DNA from: Cognaticolwellia beringensis
Lineage (GTDB): Bacteria > Pseudomonadota > Gammaproteobacteria > Enterobacterales > Alteromonadaceae
Length of the DNA: 64,000 nt
Assembly: GCF_002076895.1 (NCBI RefSeq)
Contig: NZ_CP020465.1
Span: forward strand, 4,402,001 to 4,466,000
Direction of reading: 5' to 3'
Shown here: piece by piece, positions 1 to 9,988 of the stretch
Layout: each line of letters opens with the position of its first letter
Numbering within the stretch: the first letter of the stretch is position 1
Notes under the pieces: model-generated
What the model was told of the DNA's origin: nothing
Seen by the model: the letters and a program-made list of their open reading frames with translations, nothing else
Database searches by the model: none
Translations under genes and position numbers: made by a program

Positions 1-393
1 ATTAACCAATGCTGTTTTTACTAGCCCAATATGCGCTGTCTTCTCAAAAAAATGACTTAGACTGCGAATCAACTCTACACCTATGGTCTTTTTATCCGAA
101 ACCACAGTGAGGTGATCTGGGTAACTATCTTTCGCATACAACTTACAGGTTTTGCAAAAACCACAAGGCTGAAGAATCAACGGCGCTTCAGAGCTTTCAT
201 TTTTGCTCAGCTGACTTATATTATCATTTAAGTCTTGCTTTACAGAGTCGCATAACAACACTTTAATGAGCCACTGTGCAATATCTTGCTGCCCTGCACC
301 ATCAACACCCGAAATAAGTAAGGCATGAGGGAGTTTTTTTTCGCGTATTTGCCGCGATAATTGTTGTTGAAGAGCAAGTAACCAAGTTTTCAT
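1..393 (-). CDS. holB: DNA polymerase III subunit delta' (partial, N-terminal part)
   Basis: This is the first 131 residues of the clamp-loader delta' subunit, which works with gamma/tau and delta to load the beta sliding clamp on DNA. The visible N-terminus (MKTWLLALQQQLSRQIREKK, then LPHALLISGVDGAGQ) is the typical delta' opening with its degenerate P-loop. A zinc-binding cluster follows (CGFCKTCKLY, with an earlier Cys). The ATG is at 391-393. The rest lies before the window. It follows tmk on the same strand, the standard tmk-holB order, but with an unusually large gap of about 270 bases. Confidence 0.9.
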   Translation of the reverse strand, partial: MKTWLLALQQQLSRQIREKKLPHALLISGVDGAGQQDIAQWLIKVLLCDSVKQDLNDNISQLSKNESSEAPLILQPCGFCKTCKLYAKDSYPDHLTVVSDKKTIGVELIRSLSHFFEKTAHIGLVKTALVN

Positions 394-661
394 CTAATAG
401 CCTTTGTTGGCATAAATAACAGCTTCATGTGCTTTATTATTTTCATTTTATTGCACCGGTAATATTGAATAACATTTATTATATCGTGTCTTTCTGACGC
501 TTTCACTAAACCAGTGAAATACCTATTTTTAACGGCGGAAATGCAATCAATATAAAAATAAACATACAGCCATCTAGAAAAATGTATTGTCAGCGTAATC
601 AATAAGATAAGCATTTAACAGAGCGTCAGCTTTCGACATTAAAGCTAAGCTTAGTAACTCA

Positions 662-1297
662 TTAACCTTGCTTAACAATTAAAGCGTCAATAACCTTAAT
701 TACATCGCTCAAAACTGCCGTTTTAGATTGTGATGCATCAATAATTACAAAACGCTCAGGCTGAGCTTTTGCCTGTGTTAAATAGCCATTTCTAGCCTTA
801 ATAAGAAAATCTAATTTTTCATCTTCTAAGCGGTCTAGCCCTTCACCACGACTCTTTACTCTTTTTAAACCTTCAACAGGGTCTAAATCTAAAATAATAT
901 TCATATCGGGTTGAAAGCCAGCTAATGCTAAGTCATTTATTTTCATAATGCTGGCTAGGTCAATGCCTCTGGCGTAATGCTGAAAACTAAATGTTGCCGC
1001 GTCAAACCTATCTGAAATCACTATTTTACCCGCTTGTAATGCGGGCTTAATTTTTTCTTGAATATGTTGTGAACGTCCTGCGCCAAATAACATTAATTCT
1101 GTCATATCACACATTTCTGGTGTTGAGGGATCAAGAATAATATGCCTGATTTTTTCACCAATTTTTGTACCACCAGGCTCTCTTGTTAAAACAACGTCTA
1201 AACCTTTTGATGAGATATATTTTTCTACTTCATTAATAACCGTTGTTTTCCCAGCACCATTACTGCCATCAAAAACAACCATAAAACCTTTGTTCAT
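662..1297 (-). CDS. tmk: Thymidylate kinase
   Basis: It phosphorylates dTMP to dTDP with ATP in the dTTP pathway. The protein opens with a P-loop (FDGSNGAGKTTV). It then has the DR(E)-type TREPGGTKIGEKIR segment, the lid/nucleoside region ISDRFDAATFSFQHYARGID, and RVKSRGEGLDRLE. Length, about 211 residues, is normal. I chose the ATG at 1297 (MNKGFMVVFDG) over a TTG four codons upstream, because it puts the P-loop at the usual distance and has a GAGAAA-type ribosome site before it. It normally follows mltG directly, but here the phytochrome cassette lies between them. Confidence 0.95.
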   Translation of the reverse strand: MNKGFMVVFDGSNGAGKTTVINEVEKYISSKGLDVVLTREPGGTKIGEKIRHIILDPSTPEMCDMTELMLFGAGRSQHIQEKIKPALQAGKIVISDRFDAATFSFQHYARGIDLASIMKINDLALAGFQPDMNIILDLDPVEGLKRVKSRGEGLDRLEDEKLDFLIKARNGYLTQAKAQPERFVIIDASQSKTAVLSDVIKVIDALIVKQG

Positions 1298-1803
1298 ACA
1301 ATTTCTCAATTTCTCATGACTAAAGTAAAGCTTACAGTAGTTACAAATTTATTAGAATATATTGAAGAATTATCCGCAGATTACTCTAAAAATAAACATA
1401 TTGTGTAACGTTTTCTTAAATCACTCATACATATAAGTAACAAACTATTATATTTGGATTATTAAATTTTATCAGATAATTTAGTGACTATAACTAAATG
1501 AATTCCCGAACTGGTGTCGATATCTCCCCAGCAAAGCTAGAAAAGACAGAAAGATGACTTGAATCAATAACCTTGAAAGTACCCTTTAATTTACCTTCAT
1601 GGAAATATCGGACAAGCGACCAAAAAACATGCAGACTTATTTTTACAATATTTTTTTGAATCAAGCACTAACTTATGTCACTCCAATTACTTTCATTAAC
1701 AAAGTTGCTATTTTTAAATTATTAAAATGCCAACTTTAGCTGTTTACTAATTAACTGAAATCAATATAATAAAATTATGGTTATTAAGAATAAGTAACTT
1801 TAA
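1298..1803. other. Intergenic region between divergent tmk and bphP
   Basis: About 500 AT-rich bases between two divergently transcribed genes. It must carry both promoters. I see no RNA gene, no clear repeat and no convincing ORF, and I cannot place the promoters with confidence. Confidence 0.5.
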
Positions 1804-4698
1804 ATGTCGAAAGTGAGTAGAGAAACAAGGAAGATTACCACTGCAGAAGCTGAAGCTTGCGCCGCGGAACCCATTCATTTAATTGGTAATATACAACCAC
1901 ACGGATTCCAACTGGTACTCGACCCCAAAACCTTACATGTTGTCCAATACTCAGAAAACATTGTTAATCTGCTCAATCAATACACGATTGATTCGCTGAC
2001 CTTAAGCACTAAAATACTAGATACTCCTATCTCTGATTGGCTAACATTCTCTCAGCCCAATCTGCTTAATAAGCTCAAACCTGACCGCACGATTAAGTTA
2101 GAATTAGACACTCACCCTGTTATTGCTAGTGATATTTGGGAATGTGTTGCCTACATGGCTGGCGGTTGGATTTCTTTAGAGTTCATACCCTGTTCTCCTG
2201 ATGCTTACAGCTCTTCTATTCTTATTTCGCAAATGAATTATATGCTTGAGACATTGCGCAAGGCACAAAATACCAAAGAAATATTTGACACTATTACTAG
2301 CCAATTTCAAGAACATACTAATTTTGATCGCGTAATGCTTTATCGATTTTTACCTGATTGGTCAGGTGAAATAGTTTCTGAAGCTGTTTCAGCGCGAGAA
2401 AATCAAAAATATATACATATGCGCTTTCCAGCTGAAGATATTCCAAAACAAGCTAGAGCTTTATATACACTTAACAAAGTTCGAGTGTTTGCTAATATCG
2501 ATGCCGACCCTTCACCGCTAATACCGGCCAAGTTGCCAAACGAACAATACTTAGATCAAAGTTACTCTTTACTGCGTAACATCTCTGACATGCACAGAAT
2601 CTATCTAAAGAATATGGGCGTTAAAGCTACTATTTCATTATCTATTTTAGTGGAAAATAAATTATGGGGCTTAGTATCTTTTCATCATAATGAGCCTAAA
2701 ACGCCACCAAATCACATCGTTGCTCAACTTAAAATCACCTGTGAATTGTTTAGCGAGATTATCTCTACGTATTTAATGCCCTCTATAAAAATGAATCAAA
2801 TTACTCATTTAATGACGGTGAAGGCATGTATAGAAAACACTTTCCACCATGCTAAAATGGTCCCTGTCTCACAGAGTTTATTTGAAAATTCATTAAGAAC
2901 CATAAATCAACTCGCTGATTATGACTATCTCGGTATTGTCTACGGGGATAATTGCTATACCTTGCAACACGAAGAATTTATAACTTTAGAAGGCGGAAGC
3001 ATTGATGCCATAGCCGCATTATTTGATGGACAAAGTGGTACTGAATATCAATCTTTTGAGCTTCACAGCGAGCACAAGCCAATACCAGGACTTGAAAACA
3101 TGGTCGGTATTTATGTTATGCGTTCAAAAATTCCGGCTGATTTTTATGTGTTTATTGGTCGTAAAGAAGTCGTCAAAACTATTATATGGGGCGGTGCTCC
3201 CAAAACGGTTGATATAGTAGTTAAAAACAACCAGCGTCATTTAGAGCCACGTAGTTCATTTGCCTTTTGGCGAGAAAAAGTAAAAGGCCAATGTGATTAT
3301 TGGACCGAAAAAGACACAAAGATATTAGAGTACTTTTTTACAAATTGTAAAGATTACACCAGTGTAAAAAGTAATGAATTACTGAAAAATAAATTAGAGA
3401 AAAACGCCCACTATGACTGCCTAACTGATCTGGCGAATCGTACTTACTTTAAATGTTTTATTGAAAACCTTAACCCAATAAATTCATTCAAATACATATC
3501 ACTGCTGTTTATTAATTTAGATAACTTTAAAGATGTTAACGATTTTATGGGCCATGAAACTGGCGATCGTATTCTGATAAACGTGGCTAAACGCTTAAAA
3601 GGTTGCTCTCGACCTGACGATTTAGTGGTCAGACTCGGTGGCGATGAATTTGTTATCGTGTTCACTCATGACAAAGAACAAGAGTTAACGTATTTAGCCG
3701 AGAAAGTAGTTAAGCGCCTTGGCGAACCCATTTTCGATCATGAACACACTTACGTTATCACTCCCAGTGTCGGAGTGATAACCAGCGATGTGCATGATAT
3801 TGATTTTAACGAAATGCTCAAACGAGCTGATATTGCGATGTTTTCTGCCAAGAACAAAGGAAAAAATTGTTACCATATTTTTGATAGTAGCGATCAAGAT
3901 GCTTTTAATAAAAAGGCCATACTGACCATAGACTTGCGCAAACATATCACAAATGGAGATATGGAAGTACATTTTCAAGCGCAATGTGATTACAATAAAA
4001 ATATCACTGGAGCGGAGGTATTAGCACGGTGGAATCACCCAAAATTTGGTTATATCAGTCCCGAAGTCTTTATTCAGATTGCGGAAGTTAATAATTTAAT
4101 CAAACCGCTGAGTTTAAAAATTATTAAAAAAGCCTGCCAAGACTTTTCGAAATGGCAGCAGTTTGATTTAATGCCCTATTTTGAAACACTGTCGATTAAT
4201 ATCAGCCCAAGCCTATTATTAGACCCCGAGTTTCAAAAAGAATTGCTCTATGTCTTTGCCGCTTTCCCAAGCATAAAGCCAAATAATATTAGACTAGAAA
4301 TCACTGAGTCTATTTTTATGAAAAACCACGATTTAGCGATAGAGAACCTACAATTCCTTCGAGATAAAGGTTTTTCTATTTCGTTAGATGACTTTGGCAC
4401 GGGCTACTCTTCACTTAATTACTTGTGGAAGCTACCGATTGATGAAATAAAAATTGATAAATCTTTTATCTCTAATATGACTCAAGACAATAGCCTGTTT
4501 ACTATGGTCGAAAGCATTATTGAATTGTGTAAAAAACTTGAGCTTGAAGTAGTCGCAGAGGGGGTAGAAACCAACATAGAATTTAATATATTAAAAGGGC
4601 TGGAATGTGATACTTGCCAAGGTTACTTTTTCTCTAGGCCTATGCCTAGTGAGCAATTTATAGAGAATTATATCAGTCATGCTAATACCACTAAGTGA
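1804..4698 (+). CDS. Bacteriophytochrome with GGDEF and EAL output domains
   Basis: This is a red/far-red light sensor coupled to c-di-GMP turnover. Domain order is PAS (about 20-130), GAF (150-320), PHY (330-520), GGDEF (540-700) and EAL (715-960). Cys19, just before EPIHLIGNIQPHG, is the biliverdin attachment site used by bacterial phytochromes. The GAF has the PASDIP-type motif FPAEDIPKQAR (Asp212), and His264 and His294 match the chromophore-contacting histidines. The GGDEF motif is intact at about residue 613, so diguanylate cyclase activity is plausible. The EAL signature reads EVLARW, with the catalytic Glu kept, followed by DDFGTGYSS and EVVAEGVE, so phosphodiesterase activity is also possible. 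There is no histidine-kinase module. The gene overlaps bphO by 20 bases, so the two are translated together. Confidence 0.93.
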   Translation: MSKVSRETRKITTAEAEACAAEPIHLIGNIQPHGFQLVLDPKTLHVVQYSENIVNLLNQYTIDSLTLSTKILDTPISDWLTFSQPNLLNKLKPDRTIKLELDTHPVIASDIWECVAYMAGGWISLEFIPCSPDAYSSSILISQMNYMLETLRKAQNTKEIFDTITSQFQEHTNFDRVMLYRFLPDWSGEIVSEAVSARENQKYIHMRFPAEDIPKQARALYTLNKVRVFANIDADPSPLIPAKLPNEQYLDQSYSLLRNISDMHRIYLKNMGVKATISLSILVENKLWGLVSFHHNEPKTPPNHIVAQLKITCELFSEIISTYLMPSIKMNQITHLMTVKACIENTFHHAKMVPVSQSLFENSLRTINQLADYDYLGIVYGDNCYTLQHEEFITLEGGSIDAIAALFDGQSGTEYQSFELHSEHKPIPGLENMVGIYVMRSKIPADFYVFIGRKEVVKTIIWGGAPKTVDIVVKNNQRHLEPRSSFAFWREKVKGQCDYWTEKDTKILEYFFTNCKDYTSVKSNELLKNKLEKNAHYDCLTDLANRTYFKCFIENLNPINSFKYISLLFINLDNFKDVNDFMGHETGDRILINVAKRLKGCSRPDDLVVRLGGDEFVIVFTHDKEQELTYLAEKVVKRLGEPIFDHEHTYVITPSVGVITSDVHDIDFNEMLKRADIAMFSAKNKGKNCYHIFDSSDQDAFNKKAILTIDLRKHITNGDMEVHFQAQCDYNKNITGAEVLARWNHPKFGYISPEVFIQIAEVNNLIKPLSLKIIKKACQDFSKWQQFDLMPYFETLSINISPSLLLDPEFQKELLYVFAAFPSIKPNNIRLEITESIFMKNHDLAIENLQFLRDKGFSISLDDFGTGYSSLNYLWKLPIDEIKIDKSFISNMTQDNSLFTMVESIIELCKKLELEVVAEGVETNIEFNILKGLECDTCQGYFFSRPMPSEQFIENYISHANTTK

Positions 4699-5296
4699 AC
4701 AATTAAAACAAGCTACAAGCCCATATCATCGTGAGCTTGATAAATTGCCTGTACTAAAAAACATGATATCTGCTTCGCTCAGTGCTAGGCAATATGAAGC
4801 CGCTATGCTGTATTTCTCCCAATGCTTTAATGCTTGGCAGCCCACTTTAGATGCTGCAGTACAGCTTTTAAACCCCCCAGCCTTTGCAATTATAGACAAC
4901 CAAGGGTCTGCCTTAAGTACCGAAACGGATAGTTTTAGCTATCAACTTAAACCAACCATTGCAGTGCCAAAACCGATCATTACCTCTATTGATCAATATT
5001 TAGGCTATAGTTATGTATTAACCGGCGCCCAACTTGGCGCACGTTTTATTCTTAGAAAGTTACAAAAGTCACCGCTGGCTGAATATTATGGTTTTAATTA
5101 TTATGCTAGTGTCAGTGAAAATACCATTGATATTAATCACTGGAAGATCAATCTAGACAAGCTGGTCAAGCAAGGTAACTGCGAACCTCAAGCTGTAATT
5201 GATGCAGCTATCACCTGTTTCACACAGCTCATAACATGGTTTGATCAAGAAGCAAAAATTAGCAGTAAGAAGCGTTTATCCTTGGTACAGAATTAA
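4679..5296 (+). CDS. bphO: Biliverdin-producing heme oxygenase (BphO type)
   Basis: It opens heme to biliverdin, the chromophore of the phytochrome encoded just upstream. His17 in ATSPYHRELDKL fits the proximal heme ligand. The segment YSYVLTGAQLGARFILRKL matches the conserved distal-helix GxxLG motif of bacterial heme oxygenases. The length of 205 residues is normal. The ATG lies inside the last codons of the phytochrome gene (20-base overlap), a strong sign of coupled translation. In many bacteria bphO precedes bphP; here the order is reversed. Iron acquisition is a less likely role because no heme uptake genes are near. Confidence 0.9.
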   Translation: MLIPLSEQLKQATSPYHRELDKLPVLKNMISASLSARQYEAAMLYFSQCFNAWQPTLDAAVQLLNPPAFAIIDNQGSALSTETDSFSYQLKPTIAVPKPIITSIDQYLGYSYVLTGAQLGARFILRKLQKSPLAEYYGFNYYASVSENTIDINHWKINLDKLVKQGNCEPQAVIDAAITCFTQLITWFDQEAKISSKKRLSLVQN

Positions 5297-5483
5297 CATT
5301 CTTGTGCTTGTGGTTCAAGCTAACGCCATATTTAAATTTGTTATGGTGGTGTAAAGTTATTGGTATAAAAATAATGGTGGAATAAATCGCTTTTCAATAG
5401 CAGATTAGTCTATATATTCCCCGTTCAAAACATATAACTTGCGAAAAGCGTTGAATTAAAGACTTAGAGATTAAACATGAGTG

Positions 5484-6515
5484 CTACTTACGCTGATATT
5501 TTGTTACTGCACGGTTATGATCGGCTAAATTCGTAGAAAATATATGCTCTCCTCTGCCGTTACTCACAAAATACAGGTAATTACTCGACTCTGGATGTAA
5601 GGCCGCATGCAATGCTTGGGCACCAGGTAAAGCGATAGGCGTTGGCGGTAAGCCATTTATTTTGTAGGTATTATAAGCAGTTTTTTCACGTAAATGTGCG
5701 TAGGTTATATCCCCTTTGTAACGTTCACCCAAGCCATAAATTACCGTAGGATCTGTTTGTAAACGCATACTTTTATTTAACCGATTAACAAACACAGATG
5801 AGATGCGAGGATGTTCAGCGTGTCTACCACTTTCTTTTTCAATAATTGACGCCATGATCAGTGCTTGATACGGCGATTTATAGGGTAAACCGACTGCTCT
5901 ATTATTCCACTGAAGGTTTAGTGCACTTTGCATTTTTTCAAATGCACGCTTAATAATACTAATATCGGCAGTACCTTGAGTGAATGCATATGTCTCTGGG
6001 AACAGCCAACCTTCGGGATTATCTTGCTCAATTGATAATAGTTTGGCTATATCTATGGGTGTTTGATCAGCAAGTTTATGCGTAATATGCTGGTGTGCGG
6101 CTAATTGAGCCAATACCTGTTTAAATGTACTACCTTCAATAAAAGTAATAGAAAATTGATGCTCTTTACCTGATACGACCAAGTTAAGCAGTTCCAAAGT
6201 GGGCGTATTAGCCTGTACTTGATAGGTGCCTGACTTTATTTTACTCTGTTCAACATTAAATTTAACATAACTACGTAACCAAAAATTGTTTTCCAACCAA
6301 CCTTTATTCACTAACTGTTTTGTAAAGGCATTGAATGAAGTCCCTGGTTTAATGGTTATAAACTCGGCTTGCTTAATGACTAATGGCTGTTGAACTTTCA
6401 TTGCAGACATTAACATCACAATAATTACGACCAACAAACTGAGTAGCACTGAAGCCACTAAAGTAAATAATGTTCGTTTAACTAACAAGGGTAAGCTTTG
6501 CAATTTTTTTATCAT
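5484..6515 (-). CDS. mltG: Endolytic murein transglycosylase MltG
   Basis: This inner-membrane lytic transglycosylase cleaves nascent peptidoglycan and is proposed to terminate glycan strands. One N-terminal membrane segment spans about residues 13-37, with the rest periplasmic. A LysM-like region lies around 45-110. The YceG catalytic region contains IMASIIEKESGRHAEHPRIS with the essential Glu, followed by LQTDPTVIYGLGERY and NTYKINGLPPTPIALPG. The length of 343 residues matches the family. It follows pabC by 9 bases on the same strand, the usual pabC-mltG pairing. Confidence 0.95.
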   Translation of the reverse strand: MIKKLQSLPLLVKRTLFTLVASVLLSLLVVIIVMLMSAMKVQQPLVIKQAEFITIKPGTSFNAFTKQLVNKGWLENNFWLRSYVKFNVEQSKIKSGTYQVQANTPTLELLNLVVSGKEHQFSITFIEGSTFKQVLAQLAAHQHITHKLADQTPIDIAKLLSIEQDNPEGWLFPETYAFTQGTADISIIKRAFEKMQSALNLQWNNRAVGLPYKSPYQALIMASIIEKESGRHAEHPRISSVFVNRLNKSMRLQTDPTVIYGLGERYKGDITYAHLREKTAYNTYKINGLPPTPIALPGAQALHAALHPESSNYLYFVSNGRGEHIFSTNLADHNRAVTKYQRK

Positions 6516-6524
6516 CTTTGTATG

Positions 6525-7328
6525 TTAACTCTTAGGCTTTAAAAGCTGGTTTTGCATGCTTTTAACCAGCGAAACATCCAATTTTTTATCATTAAAAATC
6601 TTAACTGGCACTATACCCAAAATGGCGTTACTTATAAACATGGCATCAATATTACCTAATTGAGAAAGTTGATAATTTGCCGGTTCAATACGGGGATTAT
6701 TTAACAATATTTTATCACGCATTAAGCCCGCTACACCGGCTGTAGTCAACAAAGGTGTATGCCATTGCCCTTCATCTAGCCAAAATACATTAGCGCTACA
6801 ACACTCGATCACATTACCATTAACATCTGAAACAAGTAAATCATCTTCAGGACGTTTATCTAGTTCAGCCCTTAACATGACTTGCTCTAAACGGTTTAAA
6901 TGCTTTAAGCCCGCAAGCATCGGATTAATTCCTAACTTTTGCTCACTAATACCAACAGATATACCGTGTTTTTGCCATTGAGGATAATGCGTTGGATAAT
7001 CATGCACTGAGACAATAGCTTTTGCTTGTTCAGCGCCGAGGCGTGAATAACCACGTCCACCACTGCCACAAGTAATAATAACTTTTACAATACCAATATT
7101 AATAGTGCCACTGATATTCTTTATGGTTGCTTCTAATGCCGGTAAATTAAAAGCAGGTAAGCCAAGCTGCTGACTTTGCTTTACCAATCGATTAAGGTGC
7201 TGATCCAACATAGCCACTTCGCCATTAATAATTAATGCAGTGGTAAAACAACCGTCGCCATAGGCTAAGCCACGATCATCAATTGAAATCGAATCTGCTA
7301 ATTGTCCATCTACAAAACTTAACGCCAT
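6525..7328 (-). CDS. pabC: Aminodeoxychorismate lyase
   Basis: This PLP enzyme converts 4-amino-4-deoxychorismate to p-aminobenzoate and pyruvate for folate synthesis. It is a fold-type IV (branched-chain aminotransferase-like) protein. The start region DDRGLAYGDGCFTTALI and the lysine segment GLKHLNRLEQVMLRAELD are diagnostic; the Lys should bind PLP. VSDVNGNVIECCSANVFW is the phosphate-binding part. Two upstream in-frame ATGs exist at 7346 and 7340. I prefer 7328 because it aligns with the family N-terminus and the upstream ones touch the T-run of the terminator behind fabF. Confidence 0.93.
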   Translation of the reverse strand: MALSFVDGQLADSISIDDRGLAYGDGCFTTALIINGEVAMLDQHLNRLVKQSQQLGLPAFNLPALEATIKNISGTINIGIVKVIITCGSGGRGYSRLGAEQAKAIVSVHDYPTHYPQWQKHGISVGISEQKLGINPMLAGLKHLNRLEQVMLRAELDKRPEDDLLVSDVNGNVIECCSANVFWLDEGQWHTPLLTTAGVAGLMRDKILLNNPRIEPANYQLSQLGNIDAMFISNAILGIVPVKIFNDKKLDVSLVKSMQNQLLKPKS

Positions 7329-7346
7329 ACTGGTTATCATTGCCAT

Positions 7347-7380
7347 AAAAAAAGCCTGAACACTAAGTATTCAGGCTTAA
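7347..7380 (-). terminator. Rho-independent terminator behind fabF
   Basis: On the minus strand a stem AAGCCTGAATAC/GT-TCAGGCTT is followed directly by a run of seven T. It ends the fatty-acid operon just before pabC. Confidence 0.85.
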
Positions 7381-7454
7381 GCATTTGAATTCAAGCTGTA
7401 TTAACATTTAAAGAACATTAAATTCAAAAAGGTTATCTAACTTTATCTAACGAA

Positions 7455-8687
7455 TTAGACTTTTTTAAATATTAGTGAACCGTTAGTACCACCAAAGCCA
7501 AATGAATTACACAGAACGTAATCTAAATTTGCATCTCGTGCGGTATGGGCAACATAATCAAGATCACAGCCTTCATCCGGGTTATCTAGATTGATTGTTG
7601 GCGGTACTGCACTATTCACTAGGGCTTGAATGCTGAAAATAGCTTCAATAGCACCTGCAGCACCCAACAAATGACCAGTCATTGATTTCGTTGACCCAAC
7701 CATCACGTCACAGGCTAAGTTGCCAAATACCGACTTAACAGCATTTGTTTCAGCAATATCACCCGCAGGAGTCGACGTACCATGGGCATTAATATAACCA
7801 ATGTTACTAATATCAACTTTTGCATCGTTTATAGCATTTTGCATCGCTAACGCAGCACCTGCACCATCAGCTGGCGGTGAAGTCATATGATACGCGTCAC
7901 CACTCATGCCAAATCCAGCGAGTTCTGCGTAAATTTTTGCGCCACGTGCCTTTGCATGCTCATATTCTTCAAGTACAAGGACACCCGCACCGTCACCTAG
8001 CACAAAACCATCACGGTCTTTATCCCACGGACGTGAGGCTTGTTGAGGTGCATCATTACGCGTTGACATAGCACGTGCAGCACCAAAGCCTCCCATTCCC
8101 ATGGTAGTTGAAGCTTTCTCTGCTCCACCTGCTACCATAGCGTCAGCATCACCATAGGCGATCATACGCGCGGCATGACCGATATTATGAACACCACTAG
8201 TACAAGCAGTAACTATCGAAATATTAGGCCCTTTCATGCCGAACATTATAGATAGATGACCAGAAATCATATTTATAATGGTTGAAGGAACAAAAAACGG
8301 TGACAACTTACGAGGACCATTTTTTAATAATTTAGTATGATTTTCTTCAATAAGCCCTAAACCACCAATACCAGAACCCACAGCAACACCGATTCGCTGA
8401 GCATTCTCTTCATTGATCTCTATGCCAGAGTCCTTGATAGCTTGCACACCTGCTGCAACGCCATATTGAATAAATAAATCCATTTTTTTGGCTTCTTTAC
8501 GAGCCATATAGTCTTGTGCATCAAAATCTTTAACTAAGCCAGCAAACCGCGTCGGATACTCTGTGGTATCGAAATGCGTAATGTTAGAAATACCACTTTT
8601 ACCAAGTAGTAAATTTTGCCAAGTTGATTCAGGGCTGTTGCCTAATGGACTAAGCATGCCAAGACCGGTAACCACAACGCGTCTCAT
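7455..8687 (-). CDS. fabF: 3-oxoacyl-ACP synthase II
   Basis: This condensing enzyme elongates acyl-ACP with malonyl-ACP and helps adjust unsaturated fatty acids at low temperature. The thiolase-fold catalytic triad is visible: Cys in [16 protein letters not shown], His in [12 protein letters not shown], and His in [13 protein letters not shown]. The C-terminal glycine-rich [14 protein letters not shown] is intact. The length of 410 residues is standard. A GGAGG lies about 12 bases before the ATG. It is last in the fabD-fabG-acpP-fabF run and is separated from acpP by a hairpin that probably lowers its expression relative to acpP. Confidence 0.97.
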   Translation of the reverse strand: MRRVVVTGLGMLSPLGNSPESTWQNLLLGKSGISNITHFDTTEYPTRFAGLVKDFDAQDYMARKEAKKMDLFIQYGVAAGVQAIKDSGIEINEENAQRIGVAVGSGIGGLGLIEENHTKLLKNGPRKLSPFFVPSTIINMISGHLSIMFGMKGPNISIVTACTSGVHNIGHAARMIAYGDADAMVAGGAEKASTTMGMGGFGAARAMSTRNDAPQQASRPWDKDRDGFVLGDGAGVLVLEEYEHAKARGAKIYAELAGFGMSGDAYHMTSPPADGAGAALAMQNAINDAKVDISNIGYINAHGTSTPAGDIAETNAVKSVFGNLACDVMVGSTKSMTGHLLGAAGAIEAIFSIQALVNSAVPPTINLDNPDEGCDLDYVAHTARDANLDYVLCNSFGFGGTNGSLIFKKV

Positions 8688-8795
8688 AAGATGTGCTGCC
8701 TCCGATAGAGTTGAATATTAGTAGGGTTTATATTTAACTGATTCAAAAACATTGTCTCAGATTTTGAAGTGGGTAGTCATATTTTTCAAACGATA

Positions 8796-8827
8796 AAAAC
8801 AAATCAGGCGGTAATTAAACCGCCTGA
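8796..8827 (-). terminator. Terminator or attenuator between acpP and fabF
   Basis: A perfect 8-bp stem TCAGGCGG/CCGCCTGA (8804-8811 with 8820-8827) is followed on the minus strand by ATTTGTTTTTATC. It lies just behind acpP and probably gives partial termination, so that acpP RNA exceeds fabF RNA. Confidence 0.8.
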
Positions 8828-8849
8828 AATTAATTGCATTCGTTTGTTA

Positions 8850-9083
8850 TTACTGGTTAGCAGTAACGTAATCGATTGCTGCTTGAACTGTTGTAATTTT
8901 TTCAGCTTCTTCATCAGGAATTTCAGTATCAAATTCTTCTTCTAACGCCATTACTAATTCAACAGTGTCTAAAGAATCTGCACCTAAGTCATCAACAAAT
9001 GAAGCTTCAACTTTTACTTCGTCTTCGCTTACACCAAGTTGCTCTATAGTAATTTTTTTAACGCGTTCTTCAATAGTACTCAT
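8850..9083 (-). CDS. acpP: Acyl carrier protein
   Basis: This is the carrier of growing acyl chains in fatty-acid synthesis. It is 77 residues, acidic, with the phosphopantetheine site in [19 protein letters not shown]. The start [11 protein letters not shown] is typical, and an AAGGAAG ribosome site precedes it. It lies between fabG and fabF as usual. Confidence 0.98.
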   Translation of the reverse strand: MSTIEERVKKITIEQLGVSEDEVKVEASFVDDLGADSLDTVELVMALEEEFDTEIPDEEAEKITTVQAAIDYVTANQ

Positions 9084-9247
9084 TTTTCTTCCTTTACTAG
9101 AAAATACAATTTTTCAAAATTGTGTGTAGTTTATTCGTCAAAAGCCAACCATGCAAGCTTCTAATTTTACTTTCTTGCTGGTCTAACCTGTTGACTGTGT
9201 ATAATTTATTCGAATTTAACATAAAGTAGCCAAAAAGCGAACTTTTG

Positions 9248-9982
9248 TTAAACCATGTACATGCCGCCATTAACGTGCAATGTTTCACCCGTAATATACG
9301 CTGCTGAATCTGATGCTAAGAATGCAACAGCGTTAGCAATTTCTTCAGGTTTACCTAAGCGATTTGCCGGAACTTGTGCAAAAATGCCTTCTTTTTGCTC
9401 ATCAGTCAATGTTTGGGTCATATCAGTATCAATAAAACCTGGCGATACGGTATTAACCGTTATGCCACGAGAAGCCACTTCACGTGCTAATGACTTAGTA
9501 AAACCAATTAATCCAGCTTTAGCTGTTGCATAGTTTACCTGACCCGCATTACCCATTGTACCAACAACTGAACCAATATTGATAATACGACCATTACGTT
9601 TCTTCATCATCGCACGCAATACCGCTTTACTGATTTTAAAGACTGACGTTAGATTCGTATTAATGATATCATTCCATTCATCATCTTTCATACGCATCAT
9701 CAAATTATCACGCGTAATACCGGCATTATTAACTAAAATATCAACTGCGCCATGTTTTTCTTTAATTAAATCAAACATAGCACTAATTGAGGCATCATCA
9801 GTAACATTTAATACTAAGCCTTGCCCTTCACCTAAATACTCGCTGATATTAGCGGCACCGTGCTCAGATGTTGCCGTACCAATAACATTACCGCCCATCG
9901 CTTTAAGTTGTGTTGCGATAGCCTTACCAATACCACGACTTGCGCCTGTCACTAAAATGACTTTACCTTCGAATGAAAACAT
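9248..9982 (-). CDS. fabG: 3-oxoacyl-ACP reductase
   Basis: It reduces 3-oxoacyl-ACP with NADPH in the elongation cycle. This short-chain dehydrogenase of 244 residues has the cofactor motif TGASRGIGKAIA, NNAGITRD, the Ser-Tyr-Lys triad (GSVVGTMGNAGQVNYATAK) and VSPGFIDTDMT. Its start is six bases after the fabD stop, so coupled translation is likely. Confidence 0.97.
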   Translation of the reverse strand: MFSFEGKVILVTGASRGIGKAIATQLKAMGGNVIGTATSEHGAANISEYLGEGQGLVLNVTDDASISAMFDLIKEKHGAVDILVNNAGITRDNLMMRMKDDEWNDIINTNLTSVFKISKAVLRAMMKKRNGRIINIGSVVGTMGNAGQVNYATAKAGLIGFTKSLAREVASRGITVNTVSPGFIDTDMTQTLTDEQKEGIFAQVPANRLGKPEEIANAVAFLASDSAAYITGETLHVNGGMYMV

Positions 9983-9988
9983 ATAATT

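Noticed and set aside
390..614. 74-residue open frame between tmk and holB, hydrophobic N-terminus
   Set aside because: No ribosome site, no family resemblance and a composition that fits AT-rich non-coding DNA.
9579..9986. 135-residue plus-strand frame opposite fabG
   Set aside because: It is the antisense shadow of a well-supported gene.
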